Source: Streptomyces scopuliridis RB72
GTDB lineage: Bacteria; Actinomycetota; Actinomycetes; Streptomycetales; Streptomycetaceae
Length of the DNA stretch: 64,000 bases
NCBI RefSeq assembly: GCF_000718095.1
Contig: NZ_JOEI01000011.1
Location: 1 to 64,000 of the forward strand
Direction of reading: 5' to 3'
The position numbers and the translations under genes are program-made. The notes under the pieces are model-generated. The model searched no databases. It saw only the letters and a program-made list of their open reading frames with translations, and was not told the DNA's origin. This document shows positions 7,698 to 14,794 of the stretch, piece after piece (within the stretch, counting starts at the first letter, position 1; each line of letters begins with the position of its first letter).

Positions 7698-8429
7698 GTG
7701 ATCCACACCACCCACCTTGAACCCACGCTCGCCGCCCGGGTCGACACCGCGGACTGGGAGGCGCTCACCGGCGAGGTCAACGCGTACGGCAGCACCCTGA
7801 CCGGCAGGCTGCTCACGCCTGACGAGTGTGCCTCGATCGTCGCCTTGTACGACGAGGCCGAGCGCTTCCGCACCACCATCGACATGGCCCGCCACCGCTT
7901 CGGCTCCGGCCAGTACCGCTACTTCACCCACGAACTACCGGAGCCCGTAAGAGAGTTGCGGCAGGCGTTCTATCCGCGCCTGCTGCCCATCGCTCGTGAC
8001 TGGGCCGCCAAACTCGGCCGGCCGTCCCCGTGGCCGGACACACTGGAGGAGTGGCTCGCGCGCTGTCATGAAGCCGGCCAGTCCAAGTCCGCGCAGATCC
8101 TGCTGCGGTACGGCGCCGGGGACTGGAACGCCCTGCACCGCGACGTGTTCGGCGAGGCCGTCTTCCCCCTCCAGGTCGTCATCGGTCTGGATGTGCCCGG
8201 AGTCGACTACAGCGGCGGTGAGTTCATCATGACCGAGCAGCGCCCGCGCGCGCAGTCCCGCGGATCGTCCACGACCCTGCCCCAGGGCCACGGGCTGATC
8301 TTCACCACCCGCGACCGGCCCGTCGCCTCCAAGCGCGGCTGGTCCACGGGCCCCATGCGGCACGGAGTGAGCACCGTCCGCTCCGGCCGGCGGCACACCC
8401 TCGGCCTCGTCTTCCACGACGCGAAATGA
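7698..8429 (+). CDS. Fe(II)/2-oxoglutarate oxygenase, copy 2
   Basis: This 243-aa paralogue of the preceding gene has the same layout. Iron ligands are H147 and D149 (LHRDVFGE) and H222 (MRHGVSTV), with arginines 231-232 for 2-oxoglutarate. It uses the GTG at 7698 with GGGAGAG just upstream. The two copies differ widely outside the active-site motifs, so they probably act on different substrates or at different sites. Its stop overlaps the ATG of the Ada-type gene (ATGA at 8426-8429), indicating translational coupling. Confidence 0.85.
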   Translation: MIHTTHLEPTLAARVDTADWEALTGEVNAYGSTLTGRLLTPDECASIVALYDEAERFRTTIDMARHRFGSGQYRYFTHELPEPVRELRQAFYPRLLPIARDWAAKLGRPSPWPDTLEEWLARCHEAGQSKSAQILLRYGAGDWNALHRDVFGEAVFPLQVVIGLDVPGVDYSGGEFIMTEQRPRAQSRGSSTTLPQGHGLIFTTRDRPVASKRGWSTGPMRHGVSTVRSGRRHTLGLVFHDAK

Positions 8430-8962
8430 CAGCCCGGACCGCTGACCGGCGCATGTACACGCTCTGCGGCCCGGACAACATGCCGTATCGGAGTAGTACG
8501 CCGGGCACGCTCGGCGGACACCGGCGCGGAAAGCTGTACGGGCGCCTGGACTGCCCCTCGGCGCTCCGTGCGATAGCCCGCGGCCACTACCTGCGGTACC
8601 GGGTCTTCTTCGCCGACGAGGCCACCGCCATCGCCGCGGGATACCGGCCGTGCGCGGTGTGTCTGCCCGCCCAGTACCAGCGGTGGAAAGCCACCCCCGA
8701 AGAGTCGGAGGAGAGCAGCACTTCATCGCGCCTTGGCACCGTGCACGTACGACACCGAGTGGGGTATGCCCGTGCGCGGGGAGCGGCCTCGGCCTCGGCG
8801 AGGTACGGAGCCGCTAGCCCATCGGCGTGCTCCGCGACATCGGCGTCACGGGCGCTGACGCAGGGGCCGGGGAGGGGGTCCGCGGGCCGGTCAGCCCCAG
8901 CAGCCGCGCCAGCCGGGCGTACGAGTCGAGCAGCGCCTCGCGGTCGTAGGTGCTGGTCGTGA
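8426..8962 (+). CDS. Ada-type zinc-binding domain protein
   Basis: Residues 1-90 match the metal-binding N-terminal domain of Ada (methylphosphotriester sensor). They include TPGTLGGHRRGKLYGRLDCPS, then VFFADEATAIAAGYRPCAVCLP, supplying three of the usual zinc cysteines (DCPS and CAVC). There is no methyltransferase or AraC domain. Translation is coupled to the upstream oxygenase by ATGA; MYTLCGPDN at 8453 is an alternative start. After about residue 90 the frame becomes low-complexity and overlaps the end of the convergent oxidoreductase gene by 149 bp. I infer that an original stop near 8700 was lost, and that the functional protein is the first half. Confidence 0.7.
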   Translation: MTARTADRRMYTLCGPDNMPYRSSTPGTLGGHRRGKLYGRLDCPSALRAIARGHYLRYRVFFADEATAIAAGYRPCAVCLPAQYQRWKATPEESEESSTSSRLGTVHVRHRVGYARARGAASASARYGAASPSACSATSASRALTQGPGRGSAGRSAPAAAPAGRTSRAAPRGRRCWS

Positions 8963-9890
8963 CCAGGAATTCGTCGGCCTCGCTGCGCGCCAGCAGCTTC
9001 TGGAGACCGGCCGCCACCTCGTCCTCCGTGCCGTACAACTGCCCGCGCCGCGCCTCCTCGAACAGTGTGCGCTCGCGCTCCGTCATGGGGGTGGCGAGAA
9101 TCCTGTCGACCGAGGCCAGCGGCGGGAACTCCCCGTGGGTGCGGGAGTACGCCGTCGACCAGGCCTCCGGGAGCAGCAGCGAGCGAGCCTCCCGCGTCGT
9201 CTCCGCCACCGCGACTGTGCCGGACAGGACGACGTACGGCCGCTCGCCCCAGGCGGAGGAGCGGAAGCCGCCGCGGTACTCCTCGATGGCCCGGAGCATC
9301 GCGTCCTCACCCCGTACGGCGGCGATGACCAGCGGCAGCCCGGCCTCCGCCGCGACCCGCGCGCCCTGCCCGGTGGCCAGGACGAAGACGGGGACCCGCA
9401 GCCCCTCGGCGGGGTGGGCGTGGACCTGGGGGTGCGCGGTCTGGGTGCCGGTGAAGTATCCGAGGAGTTCGGCGAGCTGCCCGGGGAAGTCGGCCGCGTC
9501 CTGTTTGTCCCGGCCGAGTGCCTTGCGTATCCCGTCGGTGAACCCCACCGACCGCCCGAGACCCATGTCGATACGGCCGGGAAAGAGGGATTCCAGCACC
9601 CCGAACTGCTCGGCGACGACGAGGGGTTGGTGGTTCGGCAGCATCACACCGCCGGTTCCGACGCGGATCGTCGACGTGGCGGCGGCGACGGCTGCCGCGA
9701 GTACGGTCGGAGCCGAGCCGGCGACGCCCGGCACGCTGTGGTGCTCGGAGACCCAGAAGCGGTGATAGCCGAGGGCCTCGATCCGCCGTCCGAACGCCAC
9801 GCTGTCGCGCAGCGCCTGAGGGCCGTCCGACCCCTCCCGGATACGGGAGCGGTCCAGCACGGAGAAGGGAACAGTCGCTGCGATACTCAC
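8814..9890 (-). CDS. LLM-class flavin-dependent oxidoreductase
   Basis: This 358-aa luciferase-like monooxygenase has a TIM-barrel fold that uses reduced flavin. Recognisable segments are the N-terminal strand with RFWVSEHHSVPG, the VGTGGVMLPNHQPLVVAEQFG block and the FPGRIDMGLGRS block. It belongs to the single-component (MsnO8-like) group whose substrates are mostly unknown. The last 20 residues are Pro/Ala/Ser-rich. It is convergent with the Ada-type gene and tail-overlapped by it. Confidence 0.88.
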   Translation of the reverse strand: MSIAATVPFSVLDRSRIREGSDGPQALRDSVAFGRRIEALGYHRFWVSEHHSVPGVAGSAPTVLAAAVAAATSTIRVGTGGVMLPNHQPLVVAEQFGVLESLFPGRIDMGLGRSVGFTDGIRKALGRDKQDAADFPGQLAELLGYFTGTQTAHPQVHAHPAEGLRVPVFVLATGQGARVAAEAGLPLVIAAVRGEDAMLRAIEEYRGGFRSSAWGERPYVVLSGTVAVAETTREARSLLLPEAWSTAYSRTHGEFPPLASVDRILATPMTERERTLFEEARRGQLYGTEDEVAAGLQKLLARSEADEFLVTTSTYDREALLDSYARLARLLGLTGPRTPSPAPASAPVTPMSRSTPMG

Positions 9891-9927
9891 ACCTGGTGCA
9901 ACAACCGTGCCGTACGAGGATTCCCCC

Positions 9928-9982
9928 AGGCCGAGGCCGAGGCAGAGGCAGAGGCGGAGGCCGAGGCCGAGGCGGAGGCCGG
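9928..9982 (+). repeat. GAGGCN hexanucleotide tandem repeat
   Basis: About nine copies of GAGGCC, GAGGCA or GAGGCG lie in tandem directly upstream of the oxidoreductase start (9890, minus strand). The repeat sits in the intergenic region, so copy-number change would alter promoter spacing rather than a protein. Confidence 0.8.
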
Positions 9983-10102
9983 AGGTTCACCGTCCCTCCG
10001 CCGCGCCGGGAGGACGGAACCCTGCCGAGATCGTACGAAACCCCGCCCCTGGTGCGGGTCGGCCGCTAGGTTGGCGTTCATGTTCCACACCTGGGGGCCG
10101 CG

Positions 10103-10276
10103 ATGAAAGCGTTCTGGACCGTCCTGGCCATCCTCTTCGCAGCCCTCGCCGTCGGAACCATCGCCTCACTGAACGAGAGAGCCGGATCCGGTACGTCGCT
10201 CGGGATCGGCGACATCGCCATCACCGCGGTGCTCGCCACCCTGGCCTGGGCCAGTTGGAAGAGCGCCCGACGGTGA
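10103..10276 (+). CDS. Small membrane protein (57 aa)
   Basis: The frame encodes MKAFWTVLAILFAALAVGTI, then a short polar loop, then a second hydrophobic segment DIAITAVLATLAWASW, and ends SARR. This gives two predicted membrane helices with positive ends. The ATG at 10103 is preceded by GGGGGCC, and a strong terminator follows 18 bp after the stop, so it looks like a complete small transcription unit. The function is unknown. Confidence 0.65.
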   Translation: MKAFWTVLAILFAALAVGTIASLNERAGSGTSLGIGDIAITAVLATLAWASWKSARR

Positions 10277-10293
10277 GGTACCCGCCGGCAGAA

Positions 10294-10326
10294 GGCCGCA
10301 GGGCTGTCGTCGACTGCCCTGCGGCC
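10294..10326. terminator. Strong hairpin terminator between convergent genes
   Basis: GGCCGCAGGGC (10294-10304) pairs perfectly with GCCCTGCGGCC (10316-10326). It lies between the small membrane protein gene and the convergent DUF4142 gene and can serve both. Confidence 0.75.
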
Positions 10327-10405
10327 CTTGCCGTATGTCGCGGTGGGCGACCGAGTCCCCGAGGCCGCCCACGGTCTCCGGCCGTTCCGCCGGTCCCCGC
10401 GGGGA

Positions 10406-10933
10406 TCAAGACCGTTTGATGCGTGCCTCGCAGGCACGGATCAGTTCCAGGTGCTTCGCCACTACGGGGCGTGCCGCCCGGGCAGCCGACTTGACCTCGG
10501 CGTTGCCTCCGGTGGCGGTTTCGCGGTCGATCAGGGCCAGCGTCTCCTCGCGGGTCCTGGTCTCGGTGGTCAGCCAGTTGGTGTCGTACGCGCTCGTACC
10601 CACGTTGGCCTGCATGGCGGTCATCGCCTTCTCCTGCACGGAGGAGGGCGAGGGCGACAGTGTGACGTGCAGTGTGCTCGCCAACGCCTTGACGCCGACG
10701 TCCAGCTTGCTGTGGTCGCGCACCAGCGTGGCGCCGGCCGACTTCACGCATGCCGCCTTGGCGTTCTTGCGTGCGCTCCGTCCGGCCGCGATCTCCGCCA
10801 GGTTGCCCTGGTGAATCGCCTTCAGGAATGGCGCGTCATCGGTGGCCGGGGCCGCCGCGTACGCGGAAGGCGCGGATAGGCCGGCCAGTGCCGCCAGCAT
10901 CGTGGCGGCGGCTATGCGTCGCACAGCGATCAT
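10406..10933 (-). CDS. Secreted DUF4142 protein
   Basis: The 175-aa exported protein has a clear Sec signal peptide (MIAVRRIAAATMLAALAGLS...SAYA) cleaved near residue 26. It is followed by a helical ferritin-like DUF4142 domain with FLKAIHQGNLAEIAAGRSA, HSKLDVGVKALA and a conserved C-terminal helix. The start at 10933 has GAAGGGAG nine bases upstream; upstream in-frame starts give an implausible Arg-rich extension. DUF4142 proteins are periplasmic or extracellular, with unknown function. Confidence 0.85.
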   Translation of the reverse strand: MIAVRRIAAATMLAALAGLSAPSAYAAAPATDDAPFLKAIHQGNLAEIAAGRSARKNAKAACVKSAGATLVRDHSKLDVGVKALASTLHVTLSPSPSSVQEKAMTAMQANVGTSAYDTNWLTTETRTREETLALIDRETATGGNAEVKSAARAARPVVAKHLELIRACEARIKRS

Positions 10934-11207
10934 CTGCGTTGCTCCCTTCGCCCGGTCCGGACCGCACACGGGTCGACGTCGGACCGGTCGCTGGACGGGC
11001 ACGCGAGTCGGTGCCCGGAGCCCATGCATTCCCTGGCGGAACGGACCGGTCACACAATCGCTTCTCAGTCACACGAATGGCCGCGACATTCGCATCGAGC
11101 CGGAGGCCCGCTCGACGTGTCGCGCGCCGTCGCCGACCCCGTCCGTCCGCGGGCGTCGTGGTAACTGCGGCGAGGCATGTGCGAGGCCCGGAAGGGGGCT
11201 CCTCGTA

Positions 11208-11239
11208 GCGACGCTACGGACGAGCGACGCTACGGACGA
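11208..11239 (+). repeat. 16-bp tandem direct repeat
   Basis: GCGACGCTACGGACGA occurs at 11208-11223 and again immediately at 11224-11239, a perfect duplication about 10 bp upstream of the inverted repeat at 11250-11271. Confidence 0.8.
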
Positions 11240-11249
11240 TCGATACCGT

Positions 11250-11271
11250 CGCTAACCGAAAAGTGTTAGCG
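11250..11271 (+). promoter_or_regulatory. Perfect inverted repeat, candidate repressor operator
   Basis: CGCTAAC (11250-11256), an 8-bp spacer and GTTAGCG (11265-11271) form a perfect dyad 54 bp upstream of the SDR start. The size and position match TetR-family operators overlapping a promoter. No TetR gene is in the window, so the regulator would be encoded elsewhere. Confidence 0.6.
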
Positions 11272-11325
11272 TTGCTCTTGTCGGGTTGCGAGCAGCGCTA
11301 CCCGGTCGAGACAAGGAGCAGTGCC

Positions 11326-12072
11326 ATGACCGAGCAGACCGTTTCTCCGCGTCGGGTAGCGATCGTCACCGGAGGATCCCGCGGCATCGGCCGCGAGAGC
11401 GCCGAGCGGCTGTCCGCCGACGGATTCGCCGTCGTCCTCAACTACGCCGGCAACAACACCGAGGCCGAGGCGGCGGTCGCCGCCATCACCGCCGCCGGCG
11501 GGCAGGCGATGGCGTTCCGCGCGGACGTGGCCGACGAGACGGCCGTAGCGGCGCTCTTCGACGCGGCGGAGGACGCGTACGGCGGGATCGACGTGGTCGT
11601 GCACGCGGCGGGCGTCATGACGCTGGCGCCGCTGGCCGAGATCGACCTGGACGCCCTCGACCGTATGCACCGCACGAACATCCGCGGGACGTTCGTCGTC
11701 GACCAGCAGGCCGCGCGCAGGCTCCGGGCGGGCGGGGCGATCATCAACTTCTCCAGCTCCGTCCTGGCGCTGGCACTCCCCGGCTACAGCGGCTACGCCG
11801 CCACCAAGGGCGCGGTCGAGGCCATCACACTGATCCTCGCCCGGGAGCTGCGCGGCCGGGACATCACCGTCAACGCCGTGGCCCCCGGACCGACCGCTAC
11901 CGCGCTGTTCCTGGACGGCAAGGACGAGCAGACCATCGCGAAGATGGCCGCCCAGGCACCCCTGGAGCGGCTGGGCACCCCGCAGGACATCGCCGAGGTC
12001 GTCTCCTTCCTCGCCGGTCCCGCTCGCTGGGTCAACGGGCAGGTGCTGCGTGCCAATGGCGGCATCGTCTGA
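11326..12072 (+). CDS. SDR family oxidoreductase
   Basis: This 248-aa classical short-chain dehydrogenase/reductase binds NAD(P) in the cytosol. The TGGSRGIG nucleotide motif lies near residue 15, VVHAAG is the NNAG-like strand, the catalytic Ser sits in FSSSVLA and the YxxxK pair is YAATK. The protein resembles 3-oxoacyl-ACP reductase-like SDRs, but the substrate cannot be read from the sequence. ATG 11326 has an AAGGAG site. The operator 54 bp upstream suggests it is repressed until induced. A second SDR gene follows after 118 bp. Confidence 0.9.
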   Translation: MTEQTVSPRRVAIVTGGSRGIGRESAERLSADGFAVVLNYAGNNTEAEAAVAAITAAGGQAMAFRADVADETAVAALFDAAEDAYGGIDVVVHAAGVMTLAPLAEIDLDALDRMHRTNIRGTFVVDQQAARRLRAGGAIINFSSSVLALALPGYSGYAATKGAVEAITLILARELRGRDITVNAVAPGPTATALFLDGKDEQTIAKMAAQAPLERLGTPQDIAEVVSFLAGPARWVNGQVLRANGGIV

Positions 12073-12190
12073 CGGTGCAGGGCCCGTTCGGCACTCCGTT
12101 TCCCGGGCGCGCCCCTTCCCCGCCTCTCCAGCGGCTTCTTCCGCCGCTGCCGCACCCCAGCACCCCATCAACCAACTGAGGAGTTCCGTC

Positions 12191-13168
12191 ATGGGCAAGA
12201 CCATCGTGATCACGGGCGCCGGGTCCGGATTCGGAGCGCTGGCCGCCCGCGCCCTCGCCCGGTCCGGCCACTCCGTCTACGCCGCGATGCGCAACACAAC
12301 CGGCCGCAACGCGGGCCGGGTCGCCGAGGCCGAGGCATACGCGGCCGAGCACCACGTGGACCTGCGCACCGTGGAACTCGATGTGCTCTCGCAGGAGTCC
12401 GTCGACGCGGCGGTCAACACCGTTCTGGCCGAGGCCGGTTCGCTCGACGTGGTCATCCACAACGCCGGCCATATGGTGACCGGCCCCACCGAGGCCTTCA
12501 CGCCCGAGGAACTGGTGGCCGTCTACGACACGAATGTGCTGGGGACCCAGCGTGTCAACCGGGCCGTGCTGCCTCATCTCCGGGCCCAGCGGCACGGATT
12601 GGTCCTCTGGATCGGCTCCACGTCCACGCGCGGCGGCACCCCGCCCTATCTCGCGCCGTACTTCGCCGCGAAGGCGGCCATGGACTCCCTCGCGGTCTCC
12701 TACGCCGCCGAGCTGGCCCGCTTCAACATCGAGACCTCCATTGTCGTGCCGGGTTCCTTCACCTCGGGCACCAATCACTTCGTCACCGGGGGCCATCCCT
12801 CCGAGCAGACTGTCGTGCCCGCCTACGAGGCCCGCTACGCCGGTCTGATGGACCAGGTCTCCGAGCGCCTGGCCGCGCTCGCCCCTGCCGACGCCGATGT
12901 GTCGCAGGTGGCCGACGCCATCGTCGAGGTGGTCGACACACCGCACGGCAGCCGCCCCTTCCGGGTCCATGTCGACCCCGCGAACGACGGCTCCGAAGAG
13001 GTCAGCGAGGTCGCCGACCGTATCCGCGCCGAATTCCTCACCCGCATCGGCCTGGACGACCTCCTCGCCCCTCACGCCGTTGGCCAGGGGGCACAGGGCT
13101 CGGCTCTCAGCGCAGCCGAGGCGGCGCTGATGACCGAATGGCCCGACCGGCTCTCGAACGCTTCCTGA
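12191..13168 (+). CDS. SDR family oxidoreductase (325 aa)
   Basis: This extended SDR has TGAGSGFG near residues 9-16, HNAGH, catalytic Ser in WIGSTST and YFAAK. The extra C-terminal segment (about 60 residues beyond a classical SDR) is seen in the group annotated as SDR oxidoreductases acting on larger substrates. It probably shares a transcript with the SDR upstream and is convergent with the third SDR, with only 3 bp between the two stop codons. Confidence 0.88.
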   Translation: MGKTIVITGAGSGFGALAARALARSGHSVYAAMRNTTGRNAGRVAEAEAYAAEHHVDLRTVELDVLSQESVDAAVNTVLAEAGSLDVVIHNAGHMVTGPTEAFTPEELVAVYDTNVLGTQRVNRAVLPHLRAQRHGLVLWIGSTSTRGGTPPYLAPYFAAKAAMDSLAVSYAAELARFNIETSIVVPGSFTSGTNHFVTGGHPSEQTVVPAYEARYAGLMDQVSERLAALAPADADVSQVADAIVEVVDTPHGSRPFRVHVDPANDGSEEVSEVADRIRAEFLTRIGLDDLLAPHAVGQGAQGSALSAAEAALMTEWPDRLSNAS

Positions 13169-13171
13169 CGG

Positions 13172-13924
13172 TCAGATCTGGGCGAGGCCTCCGTCGACGA
13201 AGAGCTCCGCGCCGGTGGTGAAGGAGCTCTGGTCCGAGGCGAGGAAGACGGCCATGGCGGCGACCTCGTCCGGGCGGCCCATCCTGCCCAGCGGGTTCTG
13301 GGCCGTGAAGCTGTCCTTGAGCTTCTGCCGGACCTGCGCGTTGTCGCCCGCCAGGCCCTCGATGCCGGGGGTCTCGATCGGCCCCGGGGCGATGGCGTTG
13401 ACACGGATCCCGCGGCCGGCGAGCTCCGCGGCCCAGGTGCGGGCGAGGTTGCGGATGGCGGCCTTGGTGGCGCTGTAGACGCTCATCGCCTCGACGCCCA
13501 GCGAGGCGTTGGTGGAGGAGAGCACGATCACGGACGCGCCGTCGGGCAGCAGCGGCAGGGCTTTCTGGACGGTGAAGATGAGCCCTTTGACGTTGATGTC
13601 GAAGGTCGTGGCGTAGTGCTCCTCGGTGATCTTCCCGAGCCGTGCGAGTCCGCCGCCGCCCGCGTTGGCGACCACGACGTCCAGGCGCCCGCTGCGGGTC
13701 CCGATCGTCTCGAAGAGGGTGTCGAGATCCCGCAGGTTCGACACATCGCTCTGTACGCCGACGGCCCGTTCCCCAATGGCTTCCACGGCGGCGTCCAGTT
13801 CGGGCTTGCGCCGTCCGGTCAGATAGACGGTGGCGCCTTCTTCGGTGAACCGGCGTGCGGTGGCGAACCCGATGCCCGTCGAGCCGCCGGTCACGAGGGC
13901 CACCTTGTTTTCCAGCTGTCCCAT
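13172..13924 (-). CDS. SDR family oxidoreductase (glucose 1-dehydrogenase-like)
   Basis: This 250-aa classical SDR has TGGSTGIG near residues 13-20, ANAGGGG, catalytic Ser in VLSSTNAS and YSATK, and the C-terminal ELFVDGGLAQI typical of this fold. The GRRKPELD segment after the second strand suggests NADP preference. The start at 13924 has AGGGATGG well spaced; ATG 13933 in the same frame is an alternative. It lies directly downstream of the Rrf2 regulator on the same strand, so it is the likely target of that regulator. Confidence 0.88.
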   Translation of the reverse strand: MGQLENKVALVTGGSTGIGFATARRFTEEGATVYLTGRRKPELDAAVEAIGERAVGVQSDVSNLRDLDTLFETIGTRSGRLDVVVANAGGGGLARLGKITEEHYATTFDINVKGLIFTVQKALPLLPDGASVIVLSSTNASLGVEAMSVYSATKAAIRNLARTWAAELAGRGIRVNAIAPGPIETPGIEGLAGDNAQVRQKLKDSFTAQNPLGRMGRPDEVAAMAVFLASDQSSFTTGAELFVDGGLAQI

Positions 13925-13940
13925 GACATCCATCCCTGAG

Positions 13941-13957
13941 GTAATGAGTTTTGTTAC
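13941..13957 (-). promoter_or_regulatory. Imperfect inverted repeat before the SDR gene
   Basis: GTAAT-N7-GTTAC (plus strand) lies 17-33 bp upstream of the SDR start. A related GTAA/GTTAC dyad (14523-14533) lies upstream of the Rrf2 gene. Two similar sites flanking an Rrf2 gene suggest it controls itself and the SDR. Confidence 0.4.
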
Positions 13958-14021
13958 ATTAAAGAGTGCGAAAAACGATATACGCACGCACTCGCGGTAC
14001 GACGCGCCGAAAACGCCAGTC

Positions 14022-14453
14022 CTAGCGCGCGGCCAGCACGTTCTGGAGGACATCGGCCAGCGTGGTGCGAGCCAGTTCATCGCGCAGGACGACATCGATT
14101 CCGTCGTACACGCTCTGCATCGTCGGCCGGATCCCGAAACCCACCGGACAGTCCAGGTTCGGTTCGGCGCGGTGCATGGCGAACAGGGGGCTGGGCTCCA
14201 CGGCGTCGTAGACGTCCAGCAGTGTGATGGCTTCGAGCCCGCGCGCCAGGGTCCAGCCCGCGCCCGCACCACGCCGCGATTCGACGATCCCGGCCTCGCG
14301 CAGCTCTCCGAGCAGGCGTCGGATGACCACGGGGTTGGTGTTCACGCTTCCCGCGATCTGCTCCGAGGTGGCGATCTCGTGCCCCTGGCGCCGGTGGAGT
14401 TCTATCCAGGTCAGTGCGTGGGCCGCGATCGTCAGCCTGCTGTTCGCGCTCAC
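14022..14453 (-). CDS. Rrf2-family transcriptional regulator
   Basis: The 143-aa protein has an N-terminal winged helix ([19 protein letters not shown], then the HTH with [19 protein letters not shown]) and a dimerisation helix. Fe-S Rrf2 proteins (IscR, NsrR) carry three clustered cysteines. Here only one Cys is present (LDCPVG), so this belongs to the cluster-free YwnA-like group, where a single Cys may sense electrophiles or oxidants. It precedes an SDR gene on the same strand. Confidence 0.88.
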   Translation of the reverse strand: MSANSRLTIAAHALTWIELHRRQGHEIATSEQIAGSVNTNPVVIRRLLGELREAGIVESRRGAGAGWTLARGLEAITLLDVYDAVEPSPLFAMHRAEPNLDCPVGFGIRPTMQSVYDGIDVVLRDELARTTLADVLQNVLAAR

Positions 14454-14522
14454 TCGTTCTTCACCTCCCGTACCCTCCCGTGCCTTCCACCCGTACCTTC
14501 CGCACCCCCGATAGTCGCAACG

Positions 14523-14533
14523 GTAAGTGTTAC
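14523..14533 (-). promoter_or_regulatory. Inverted repeat upstream of the Rrf2 gene
   Basis: GTAA-GT-GTTAC lies about 70 bp upstream of the Rrf2 start and resembles the site before the SDR gene at 13941-13957. It may be an autoregulatory site. Confidence 0.35.
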
Positions 14534-14632
14534 GACAAAACGCGTCAATCGTCGCGTCGACCGGCGCCTCGCGTCCGGGTCCCTGCGTGTGGTCACCGTA
14601 CTGATCCTCACGGACCTACCGGAAGTCGAGTC

Positions 14633-14647
14633 ACCACATGATGTGGT
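14633..14647 (+). promoter_or_regulatory. Perfect 15-bp palindrome upstream of atoE
   Basis: ACCACATGATGTGGT is a perfect dyad centred on G14640, about 150 bp before the AtoE start. Length and symmetry fit a GntR/FadR- or TetR-type operator that could couple the transporter to fatty acid metabolism. Confidence 0.45.
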
Positions 14648-14794
14648 CGCGCGCTATGTGGATCACCTCCATTGTCTTCCGGCCAGGAGCGGCCGAAGAT
14701 CCTCGGCACCGCACACCTGGACTCGCGGTCCGGCGATCCACGGACACGGGTCCCCGGACCGCGGCAGCCAGGACGCTCTACAGGAGGACACCCG

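Larger units (their letters stand above)
10934..11325. other. Divergent intergenic region with repeats and an operator
   Basis: No gene is seen. The right half carries a 16-bp tandem direct repeat and a TetR-like inverted repeat (separate entries). The left half serves as the DUF4142 leader. Confidence 0.6.
14454..14794. other. Divergent intergenic region (rrf2 / atoE)
   Basis: No gene. It holds the GTAA/GTTAC dyad near the Rrf2 start and a perfect 15-bp palindrome upstream of the fatty acid transporter gene (separate entries). Confidence 0.6.

Noticed and set aside
9135..10106. Plus-strand ORF with an Ala-Glu repeat
   Set aside because: The repeat comes from the GAGGCN microsatellite. The rest is antisense to the LLM oxidoreductase.
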